Origin: Crocinitomicaceae bacterium
Lineage (GTDB): Bacteria; Bacteroidota; Bacteroidia; Flavobacteriales_D; Crocinitomicaceae
Reading direction: 5' to 3'
DNA: 55,613 nucleotides
NCBI GenBank assembly: GCA_024643555.1
Contig: JAHEMQ010000013.1
Coordinates: 1 to 55,613, forward strand
The notes under the pieces: model-generated
What the model saw: the letters and a program-made list of their open reading frames with translations, nothing else
The model's database searches: none
Told to the model about the DNA's origin: nothing
In this document: positions 19,061 to 26,352 of the stretch, piece after piece
Numbering within the stretch: position 1 is the first letter of the stretch
How the letters are laid out: each line of letters opens with the position of its first letter
Program-made: the position numbers and the translations under genes

Positions 19061-20167
19061 TTAAAATTTATAAAACCAAGTGCACATTGGCACAGGAAAA
19101 GAATAGCGTGTTGTTTGTAAGGATCCAATGGTTTGAATCGTAGATTTTCCGATTACGCCAGCAAGTGACACTTGAAAGGCTGTGTGCTCCGATTTTTGAA
19201 AACGCATGCCTGGCATAATTAAACAGTTAACAGAATTTGTCGTTTTTTCTATTGAATTGATTGGTCCCACATAGGTGTAAGAAGGATCCCCGGTTGAAGG
19301 ATCATAAACATATTGGTAAGTTTGGCTTCTAGACTGTTCAATTTTTTTACCGAAAATGAACATCATGTCCAATACAAAACTTGCTTTTTTACCAACTGAT
19401 GCAATACCAGCCAATCCTAAAATAGGCGCTTTTGTGGTAGGAGTTTTAAATTGGATAGGAGTTAGGTTAGGAAATCCCCAGTAACCATTCGTGAGGGTAA
19501 TAGGATAGTTTCCGGGTTCATACATTTGTTCCCCTGACTGGAGTCCTGTATTCAGATAAGAATAACCTAAAGAAAGTGTCACATTGTTTTTACGGTCGCC
19601 ATAAGTTGCCATTGCCCAATGCAAGCCGCCAAATCCTTTTCCTTGGTTTAAATATCCCACACTTCCCAATAAAGTGCCAAAGCCAAAATTCAATTTTTCA
19701 TTTCTTGTTGGAATGGTATATTTTAAAGCAAGCACAATTGGACTTGCAATCCATGTTGCCATGACTCCTATTGAAAAATTCTTTGAAACAGAGAAATGTA
19801 CTTCTGGCCCATATAAATTAATCAAGGCATAATTTTCATGTTTTTGAAGTGGAAATGCATTCGTGCTAAACTGATACCTCGTTGTAAAAACACCAATGCC
19901 TCGGTACTCGTCGTTCACAAAATCTATTTCGCGGTGAATGATTGTAATGGACTGAATCTCCGATTTGGGAATGTAGATTTTTCCCAAAGAACTTGTTTCC
20001 AATAAAACTTCACGCCCATCATCATTTAATATTCTTCCAATGTATTCTTGTTTATTGTATTTCACTACACGGTATAAATTCGTATCCGCTGGCTCAACTT
20101 GGGCGGAAAGAGAATTCCACTGTGATGCAAGAAGAAACAGAAAGAGCAAAATTAAGGTGTTTTTCAT
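19061..20167 (-). CDS. Predicted outer-membrane beta-barrel protein
   Basis: A 368-residue protein with a signal peptide ending in SLSAQ. Residues about 30-75 look like an Sm/SH3-like five-stranded module (VVKYNKQEYIGRIL, VLLETSSLGKIYIPKSEIQSI), followed by many amphipathic strands (FGFGTLLGSVGYL, VTLSLGYSYLNTG, FQVSLAGVIG) ending in an aromatic residue, as barrel proteins do (WFYKF). No recognised family. It lies between murF-alr (26 bp upstream) and the HTH gene (3 bp downstream), all reading leftward, so it belongs to the tdk-murF/alr unit or has its own weak promoter. Role unknown. Confidence 0.65.
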   Translation of the reverse strand: MKNTLILLFLFLLASQWNSLSAQVEPADTNLYRVVKYNKQEYIGRILNDDGREVLLETSSLGKIYIPKSEIQSITIIHREIDFVNDEYRGIGVFTTRYQFSTNAFPLQKHENYALINLYGPEVHFSVSKNFSIGVMATWIASPIVLALKYTIPTRNEKLNFGFGTLLGSVGYLNQGKGFGGLHWAMATYGDRKNNVTLSLGYSYLNTGLQSGEQMYEPGNYPITLTNGYWGFPNLTPIQFKTPTTKAPILGLAGIASVGKKASFVLDMMFIFGKKIEQSRSQTYQYVYDPSTGDPSYTYVGPINSIEKTTNSVNCLIMPGMRFQKSEHTAFQVSLAGVIGKSTIQTIGSLQTTRYSFPVPMCTWFYKF

Positions 20168-20193
20168 GTCGGGTGTTTTAACAAAAATAAGCT

Positions 20194-22470
20194 TTATTCT
20201 TCTTCCGAATAAATCCGATGAACGCGAGGTGATATGGATGTAAGTACTTCGTATCCAATTGTATCACATGCCTTAGCGAAATCAGATAGCGATTGGTGTT
20301 CTCCGATAATCTCTACACTTGTCTTGTTATCTACTTGAAGTTCGCCTAGATCGACCATAATCATGTCCATACAAACTCTACCAACGACTGGACAAGAAAC
20401 ACCATGGATATAAACGCATCCTTTTCCATTGCTTAGACTTCGTTTGAATCCATCCGCGTATCCTATTGGAATGGTCGCAATATGCATGTCTTTTGGTGCG
20501 ACAAAAGACTGACCATAGCCAATGCTTTCGCCTTTTTGAACCCATTTCATCTGTGAAATGCTACTCGTCCATTCAATGACTGGTTTTAATCTCTTCGCAA
20601 ACTCGGTATTGGAACTCGTGCCAAACAATCCAATTCCCAATCGCACCATATCGAACTGTGCAGATGGAAAATTCGCGATTCCTTCGGAATTCAATAAGTG
20701 CTTTAGGAAGGAATAGTTCAGCGCTTCTTCCATTTGTAGGCTGAGCTTTGAGAATAAATCCATTTGCCGCATTGTAAATTCAGAAGATTCATTGTCCGCA
20801 TCTGCCAAATGACTGTACACACTTTTCACCCTCACTTCTGGTTGTGCCGATAATATTTCCAATAATTGCTGTACTTCTGATGGATGGAATCCCAAGCGCT
20901 TCATTCCTGTATCCAATTTAATGTGGATGGGAAATGCTGTTTTTTCTTGTGCAATTAGCACCTTGACTAATTCGTCCAATTGTGCAAAATCATAGATGGC
21001 GGGTTCTAACTGATACTCCAGACAGGACTCCATGCCCTCTTCCTCGGTATTCATTACAAGGATTGGTAACTTTATGCCAGCCTGACGAAGTTCTACGCCT
21101 TCATCGGCATATGCTACTCCAAAATAATCCACTCCTTGTTTTTCCAAATAATTCGCCAAAGTGGTGAGTCCAGCCCCATAAGACTGAGCCTTCACCATCG
21201 CCAATAATTGAGTCCTTGGATTCAGCACTGCTTTGTATTGATGTAAATTGTGTTTGAGTGCGGATAAATGATAATTCAGTTGTGTTTTATGTTGTTTCCT
21301 TTTCAATCGATTGGCCATGCGCTGCATAAAACGAGCTCCCTTCACCAAAACGACGGCATTTGAAACATCGATATTTACATCCTCCTCTTGCTCAAAAAAA
21401 TGAATTTCGTTTACATCAAATTCCCGACATAAGTCATTCAGTTTCGGTTGCAATTCTTTGTTTTCCTGGCTTAAACCAATGAGTGCCATCCGTTTTCTTC
21501 CTTGACAAATCGCCAATTGATAGGACAGTGAACTTTTAAACGCTTCCACGTCCATAGTATAAGTATCGTTGATGATCAATGAACCATCGATTCCTTCGAA
21601 TGTTTCCAAGCGCATCGCCAAGTGCGGAAGTGTTTTTACCCGTTGTTGGTCAATTTGAACAAATTTCTCAGCTGTGCAAATGGCCAAGCGGGCATTTTGA
21701 TGGTTGTTTGCGTCTAAAAACGGAATAAATTCCTCAATCCCCTCGGATTTTCCCGAAAGAAAGGAAAAGTACTTTTCATTCAGAACAGTTGAAGTGTCTT
21801 CAGGGGCAACTACCCACTTACAGTCTTTAAATAAAGATGTCAGTTCCTGCGTGTAGGTTTCAACTGAAGGGAATTCTCGCGCATGGGAAGGTAGTATGTT
21901 CGTCAATATCCCCACGTTTGGTGCAAGCATGTCGCGAAGTGCTGCCATTTCACCGGGTTTCGTAACCGCCACCTCAATGATGCCGAGGTCGGCTAAAACG
22001 GGCAGTTGCAAGATAGATAGTGCAACTCCTAATTGCGAATTGTAACTTTTAGGACTTCGATTGACCTGCAGCTTTCCAGAAAGCAAGTGATAGATCCACT
22101 CTTTGACAGTTGTTTTACCCAAACTTCCAGTGATAGCAAGAAGTGGATATGAAATGGTTTTTCGATATGCCGCCGCCAACTTTTGTAAGGCTTTCAAGCT
22201 ATTTTCAACTAAAATAAAACTGGCGTCTTCCCATTTTTGAATCGGCATTTGTTCTACTACAAAAATGCGAACACCTTTCTCATATGCATCTGCAATAAAA
22301 GATTGTCCATTTCGAAAAGGTCCGTGCAAGGAAAAAAAGACTAGCCCGGGTGCCGGAATTACCTTTCGCGAATCGTAGGCAATATCACGAATGATTTCCT
22401 TCGGGATGATCCCATAACTTTCTCCTCCTAGGTGAGACAAGAATTCCTGATATGTCCAATGTGGCTTCAC
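20194..22470 (-). CDS. Bifunctional MurF ligase - alanine racemase fusion
   Basis: A 758-residue fusion joining two steps of peptidoglycan precursor synthesis. The N-terminal half (to about 390) is MurF, adding D-Ala-D-Ala to UDP-MurNAc-tripeptide, with the ATP loop ITGSLGKTTVKEW near 113-124. The C-terminal half (about 397-758) is a PLP-dependent alanine racemase: lysine in AMVKAQSYGAG near 427 binds PLP, and GYGQSF with GRVCMDMIMVDLG lie near the C-terminus. The usual start has no ATG; I chose GTG at 22470, one base after the tdk stop (TAA-G-GTG), giving the family-like start MKPHWTYQEFLSHLGG. Further in-frame codons upstream would lie inside tdk. The MurF half is divergent around the Mur ligase C-terminal region. 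Confidence 0.9.
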   Translation of the reverse strand: MKPHWTYQEFLSHLGGESYGIIPKEIIRDIAYDSRKVIPAPGLVFFSLHGPFRNGQSFIADAYEKGVRIFVVEQMPIQKWEDASFILVENSLKALQKLAAAYRKTISYPLLAITGSLGKTTVKEWIYHLLSGKLQVNRSPKSYNSQLGVALSILQLPVLADLGIIEVAVTKPGEMAALRDMLAPNVGILTNILPSHAREFPSVETYTQELTSLFKDCKWVVAPEDTSTVLNEKYFSFLSGKSEGIEEFIPFLDANNHQNARLAICTAEKFVQIDQQRVKTLPHLAMRLETFEGIDGSLIINDTYTMDVEAFKSSLSYQLAICQGRKRMALIGLSQENKELQPKLNDLCREFDVNEIHFFEQEEDVNIDVSNAVVLVKGARFMQRMANRLKRKQHKTQLNYHLSALKHNLHQYKAVLNPRTQLLAMVKAQSYGAGLTTLANYLEKQGVDYFGVAYADEGVELRQAGIKLPILVMNTEEEGMESCLEYQLEPAIYDFAQLDELVKVLIAQEKTAFPIHIKLDTGMKRLGFHPSEVQQLLEILSAQPEVRVKSVYSHLADADNESSEFTMRQMDLFSKLSLQMEEALNYSFLKHLLNSEGIANFPSAQFDMVRLGIGLFGTSSNTEFAKRLKPVIEWTSSISQMKWVQKGESIGYGQSFVAPKDMHIATIPIGYADGFKRSLSNGKGCVYIHGVSCPVVGRVCMDMIMVDLGELQVDNKTSVEIIGEHQSLSDFAKACDTIGYEVLTSISPRVHRIYSEEE

Positions 22471-22471
22471 C

Positions 22472-23041
22472 TTATTTCTGTTGGTAACATGTGCGACAAA
22501 GTGGACGGTATTTCTCAATCGCACCGACAAGAACTTGTTCCGTTTGTTGAACCGTCCGTTGAGAATAATGAGCTAGGTTACCACAGGAAACACAAATGGC
22601 ATGTACCTTGGTGACGTATTCCGCAGCGGCCATTAAATTCGGCATAGGTCCAAAGGCATTCCCTTGATAATCCATATCTAATCCGGCAACAATCACACGA
22701 ACTCCTTGGTTTGCCAAATGATTACAAACTTTTACGATGGCTGCATCAAAAAACTGCGCTTCATCAATGGCAATAATTTTTTCACCATTCCAAGCGGATA
22801 AAATATCATCGGAGGCAGCAACAATGACTGCTTCAAAAGAACTCCCCTTATGACTAACAACGTGATTGTCACTAAATCGATTGTCGATTTTCGGTTTAAA
22901 CAACAGGAGCGCTTGGTTGGCAAATTCTGCCCGACGAATGCGTCGAATGAGTTCTTCTGTTTTTCCGGAGAACATTGAACCGCAGATGACTTCAATCCAT
23001 CCGTTTGCTCTACCTTCTACTGGAAATTGTTCTAAAAACAT
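22472..23041 (-). CDS. tdk: Thymidine kinase (type II)
   Basis: A 189-residue type II thymidine kinase, phosphorylating thymidine in the salvage pathway. The P-loop GSMFSGKTEELIRR lies near residues 21-34, the DEAQFF motif near 97, and four zinc cysteines are present (CVSCG near 148 and CRTC close to the end). The ATG at 23041 gives the common beginning MFLEQFPVEG and is preferred to the one at 23062, which adds seven residues not usual in the family. First gene of the unit that continues with murF-alr, with one base between stop and GTG start. Confidence 0.95.
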   Translation of the reverse strand: MFLEQFPVEGRANGWIEVICGSMFSGKTEELIRRIRRAEFANQALLLFKPKIDNRFSDNHVVSHKGSSFEAVIVAASDDILSAWNGEKIIAIDEAQFFDAAIVKVCNHLANQGVRVIVAGLDMDYQGNAFGPMPNLMAAAEYVTKVHAICVSCGNLAHYSQRTVQQTEQVLVGAIEKYRPLCRTCYQQK

Positions 23042-23202
23042 AGTTGTTCCGTTTGTTAACATTTATTTCAAAAGAAATCATCTCAAAACGTCGCACCAAT
23101 CAGCATGTTTTCTAATTTTGGTACAGCAACGTATCAATCAAGCCCTTGAATTGATAACGAAGTTACTAACTTAAATGTAAAGTCCGAAAAAAGCATACCC
23201 AT

Positions 23203-24108
23203 ATGATGACAACTATCTTATCAAATTTGAATCAAAAACTTGCGCAATTGGAAGCAGGGAATTTGACACAAGACGAAATGGAGCGATTAGTTGAAGATGC
23301 CAAAGAACTATATGAGCGTTTGGTAATTCTACGTTACAAAATATATGAAACGAATGTACTCGGTCCGAGAAAGGAAATCGTTGAAGCACCTGTTTTCGCG
23401 ATGCCAAGTGAGGAAGCCGAAACAGAGGAGCAGATGGAAACGCCTTCATTCGATTTGTTTGAAATGGGAACGGAAGCACCAGAGCTTGAGATGAGTACTG
23501 AAATCACGATGGATTTCACGGCAAACGAAGCGATTCCCGAGGCAGTTGAAACAGATTTGTTTGTAGAATTAATAGCTGAAGAACCTGAACATTCTTTGTT
23601 TGAAGAAGAACCTGAACAAATGCATCAGGAGGAAGTTGCTTTAACAGAATTGAATTCCGAGGAAACGGCAGCGGAAGAAGAAAATGAACAAGCTGAGCAA
23701 GTGCAGATGGAAGAAGCGCCAGCATTATTTGAACAAGAATCTCCAGTTGGAGATCACACTTCCGATGCTATTGAACATTCTAGCCCAGCGCAAGACGATT
23801 CCATACAAGGAGCTTGGATTTTACAAATTGAACAAACCATTCGCGCGGACCGTTCCGTTTTTCCATTGGAAACGTTAATTGGTTCTTTTTCATTAAATGA
23901 AAAATTGCAATTCATCAATGAGTTGTTTGATGGCTCCAGCGATGCCTTCTCCACGGCAACAAAGAAATTAGATACCTGTGCTTCTATGGGAGAGGCCCGC
24001 AATCTAATGACGGAGTTTTCCTCCAATTATGAATGGGATTTAGATTCTGAAATCGTAGAAGATTTTATTTTTAAAATTTGTCGTCGATATGCGACTTCTG
24101 CTTCTTAG
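23203..24108 (+). CDS. Acidic conserved hypothetical protein
   Basis: A 301-residue cytoplasmic protein of no family I recognise. Three parts are visible: an N-terminal helical/coiled-coil region (about 1-55, LEAGNLTQDEMERLVEDAKELYERLVILRYKIYE is its core stretch), a very acidic low-complexity middle (about 60-190, rich in Glu and Ala, with MEEAPALFEQE-like repeats), and a conserved folded C-terminus (about 200-300, SVFPLETLIGSFSLNEKLQFINELFDGSSDAF and a final DFIFKICRRYATS). The C-terminal part resembles similarly placed Bacteroidota hypotheticals. Its last 20 bp overlap the peptidase gene, so the two are translated together. The disordered acidic middle suggests a scaffold or binding role, but this is a guess. 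Confidence 0.75.
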   Translation: MMTTILSNLNQKLAQLEAGNLTQDEMERLVEDAKELYERLVILRYKIYETNVLGPRKEIVEAPVFAMPSEEAETEEQMETPSFDLFEMGTEAPELEMSTEITMDFTANEAIPEAVETDLFVELIAEEPEHSLFEEEPEQMHQEEVALTELNSEETAAEEENEQAEQVQMEEAPALFEQESPVGDHTSDAIEHSSPAQDDSIQGAWILQIEQTIRADRSVFPLETLIGSFSLNEKLQFINELFDGSSDAFSTATKKLDTCASMGEARNLMTEFSSNYEWDLDSEIVEDFIFKICRRYATSAS

Positions 24109-25363
24109 TTGTCTGTTATCGGTTTCCGTATATGGACAAAACACTCTGACCAAATCCTTTATTGAAACACTTTGTTCTCCCGCTTTTCATGGCAGAGGAT
24201 ATGTGAATGGTGGTGATTCAATTGCCGCAACTTACATTGCAGAGCAGTTTCAGAAAATAGGATTGAAGCCCTACAATGGAAGTTATTTTCAATCCTTTAC
24301 CTTCCCTGTTCAAAGCTTTCCAGGTGTGTGTGAACTGAAGTTGGATGGTCAAACATTGATTCCGGCTGTGCATTTTCTGGTTGCGCCAAATTCTGGTCCA
24401 TCGTGTGCAGAATTTGATTGTCAAAAGGGAAAATCTTATCGAGTGGTCACTTGTAATGTGGAGAAATTGTATAAATCCACTGCCAGTTTTTATCCTTGCC
24501 CAAAGAATACTATCCTTACAGTTCGTTGCTTTGGACTTAGTTCAGATAGTTTGAAAGTACTTCGAACGCGCATTCGTGAACTCAGCGCATTTGCTCCAGT
24601 GATGGAAATCACACAGGAAAAATTCACCTGGTCGGTCAGTCAAACTGCCAATGCCTACCCCTTTATTCAATTACAAGATTCTGTGTTTAAGCGAATGAGT
24701 GAAGGCACCATCGAATTACATTTAGAAACGCGTTTTTTCAAAGAACATCAGGCTAAAAACGTCATTGGGTATTTGCCCGCAAAAAATCATGCTCACAAGA
24801 AGCCTTTTTTAGTAATTACAGCGCATTACGACCACCTTGGTAGAATGGGTCAGGCAAGTTATTTCCCGGGCGCAAATGACAACGCTAGTGGCAACGGGAT
24901 GATTTTTTCAATTGCACAAGAACTGCTTAAAAAACCATTGGATGATTACAATGTGATGTTCATTGCCTTTGCTGGAGAAGAAATAGGCTTATTAGGTTCA
25001 AAGTATTTTGTTGAACATCCACTCATACCATTAAAGAAAATTCGTTTTTTGTTGAACATGGATATTATGGGAAGCGGAGAAGAGGGCATTACCTGCGTGA
25101 ATTCTTCACTTTTCAAGGATGAATTCAACCGCTTGTTATCCATCAATGGTGATGGTAAATGGGTGTCACTTATCAAACCGAGAGGTCCAGCAGCGAACTC
25201 AGATCATTACTATTTCACAGAAGCGGGTGTGCCAGCATTTTTTATATATACCATGGGTCCCAATAAAAATTACCATGATATTTTTGACACGTATGAGGCA
25301 TTGAGCTTTGCCAAATTCAATGAAATTCAGCAATTAATGCTCGAATTTATTCGCGGTTTTTAA
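24089..25363 (+). CDS. Secreted M28-family metallopeptidase
   Basis: A 424-residue zinc peptidase with a signal peptide ending in VYGQ. The M28 ligands are complete: H246 (TAHYDHLG), D264 (bridging, GANDNASGNG), catalytic E297 and zinc E298 (FAGEEIGLLG), D325 (LNMDIMGSG) and H396 (NYHDIFD). Residues about 20-220 form an N-terminal part with an inserted PA-like region. Such enzymes act as aminopeptidases in the periplasm or outside. The ATG at 24089 lies within the acidic-protein gene. Its 3' end overlaps the convergent membrane-protein gene by 30 bp. Substrate unknown. Confidence 0.92.
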   Translation: MRLLLLSCLLSVSVYGQNTLTKSFIETLCSPAFHGRGYVNGGDSIAATYIAEQFQKIGLKPYNGSYFQSFTFPVQSFPGVCELKLDGQTLIPAVHFLVAPNSGPSCAEFDCQKGKSYRVVTCNVEKLYKSTASFYPCPKNTILTVRCFGLSSDSLKVLRTRIRELSAFAPVMEITQEKFTWSVSQTANAYPFIQLQDSVFKRMSEGTIELHLETRFFKEHQAKNVIGYLPAKNHAHKKPFLVITAHYDHLGRMGQASYFPGANDNASGNGMIFSIAQELLKKPLDDYNVMFIAFAGEEIGLLGSKYFVEHPLIPLKKIRFLLNMDIMGSGEEGITCVNSSLFKDEFNRLLSINGDGKWVSLIKPRGPAANSDHYYFTEAGVPAFFIYTMGPNKNYHDIFDTYEALSFAKFNEIQQLMLEFIRGF

Positions 25364-25717
25364 CTGATTCACGATGAACATTGTTTGGGCTAGAATCAAC
25401 ACCAGCGCCAATCCGAGGAGATGAAGTACTATTGAATCTCTTTGGTTGGTGTAAATCAAGGCCAAACAAATTGACAAATAGGAAAGTAATTGAACTGTAA
25501 TCATAATGAGCAAACGAAAGGTGTCTGCTTGAGGATCATTTGTTTTTTTCAAGTAAAGAATCAAGATGCCTACGATGGAAATAAATCCAGAAGTGCCCAT
25601 ACAAAAGAGTGTGTCTCTTTGGGATAAAACTGTGTAATTAGTTTCGGAGAACACGTAAAAACAAACGTATATTATCGAATATAAAATACTGATTTTCAGT
25701 GCTGATTTATTCTTCAT
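25334..25717 (-). CDS. Small four-helix membrane protein after atpZ
   Basis: A 127-residue protein with four predicted membrane helices (about 10-27, 38-56, 72-90, 96-115), a KNK start and a basic C-terminus. The ATG at 25717 overlaps the atpZ stop by 11 bp, which implies translational coupling, and is preferred over a longer frame to 25774 that would lie mostly inside atpZ. By position it corresponds to the AtpI-like small protein that in many Bacteroidota stands between atpZ and atpB. No sequence motif proves this. The atpB-E-F-H-A-G genes themselves do not follow; a convergent peptidase gene does. Confidence 0.65.
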   Translation of the reverse strand: MKNKSALKISILYSIIYVCFYVFSETNYTVLSQRDTLFCMGTSGFISIVGILILYLKKTNDPQADTFRLLIMITVQLLSYLSICLALIYTNQRDSIVLHLLGLALVLILAQTMFIVNQLKTANKFEH

Positions 25718-25946
25718 TGTTTTTATTGATTTCCATGACTTCACGTATGATGAGGTATAAACCAATGGCAACACCCGCTAAACCCAGGATGATGGTCCAC
25801 CATGGTGTTTCGAATTGAAATTTACCATCGAGGTAATAGCCAAGATAGGTAAATGTCGTTATGACACCGGCCATTTGAAGTCCGGCACTCGTTAAACGTA
25901 AATAAGGAGTAGATGAAATGCTTGGCTTTTTCTTTCGATTATTCAT
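25707..25946 (-). CDS. AtpZ/AtpI-type F0F1 ATP synthase assembly protein
   Basis: A 79-residue membrane protein with two helices (about 20-40 and 47-66) and the AtpZ pattern YLRLTSAGLQMAGVITTFTYLGYYLDGKF followed by PWWTIILGLAGVAIGLYLIIREV, given here as descriptive segments. AtpZ/AtpI assist c-ring assembly or magnesium uptake for the ATP synthase. I use the ATG at 25946, which overlaps the bactofilin stop (ATGAATAA); the frame is open to a TTG at 25955 only. Sits between the bactofilin and a small membrane protein in the sprE operon. Confidence 0.8.
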   Translation of the reverse strand: MNNRKKKPSISSTPYLRLTSAGLQMAGVITTFTYLGYYLDGKFQFETPWWTIILGLAGVAIGLYLIIREVMEINKNNEE

Positions 25947-26346
25947 CGAATTCAAAATCTGATTTCACGCTTGTATTAGAAACAGGCGATTTCATGACGC
26001 AAGCGCCCTCAAAATAAGCACCTTCTTCAATGTTTAATTTCAAAGTTTGAATGTCTCCTTTGATGCGAGCCGTGGATCGAAGTACCAACAGATTTTCAAT
26101 GGTTAATTCACCATCCATTGCACCATCGACTTCAGCGTTCACACAAACTAAATTTCCTTTGATTTTTCCGGAAGTTCCAATAAACACCTTTCCGGCACAC
26201 GAAACATTTCCGATGATTTCTCCTTCGATTAACAAATTAGAATCAGAAACAATGTCTCCAGAAATTTCAGTTCCAGATAAAATTTTATTTAATCGATCAC
26301 TTTGATCGTGTGTTGAATTACCACCAAATAACTCTTTTCTTAACAT
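25939..26346 (-). CDS. Bactofilin family polymer-forming protein
   Basis: A 135-residue protein with the bactofilin core (about 28-120): a right-handed beta-helix built of short repeats with I-x-G-D/N turns (ISGDIVSDSNLLIEGEIIGNVS is its opening segment), flanked by short polar ends. Bactofilins polymerise without nucleotide into membrane-associated filaments that shape the cell or localise wall enzymes. The gene begins 6 bp after the sprE stop and overlaps atpZ by 8 bp, hence one message. The N-terminus begins MLRKELFGGN, without the amphipathic membrane-binding helix of some members. Confidence 0.88.
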   Translation of the reverse strand: MLRKELFGGNSTHDQSDRLNKILSGTEISGDIVSDSNLLIEGEIIGNVSCAGKVFIGTSGKIKGNLVCVNAEVDGAMDGELTIENLLVLRSTARIKGDIQTLKLNIEEGAYFEGACVMKSPVSNTSVKSDFEFDE

Positions 26347-26352
26347 AGCGGG

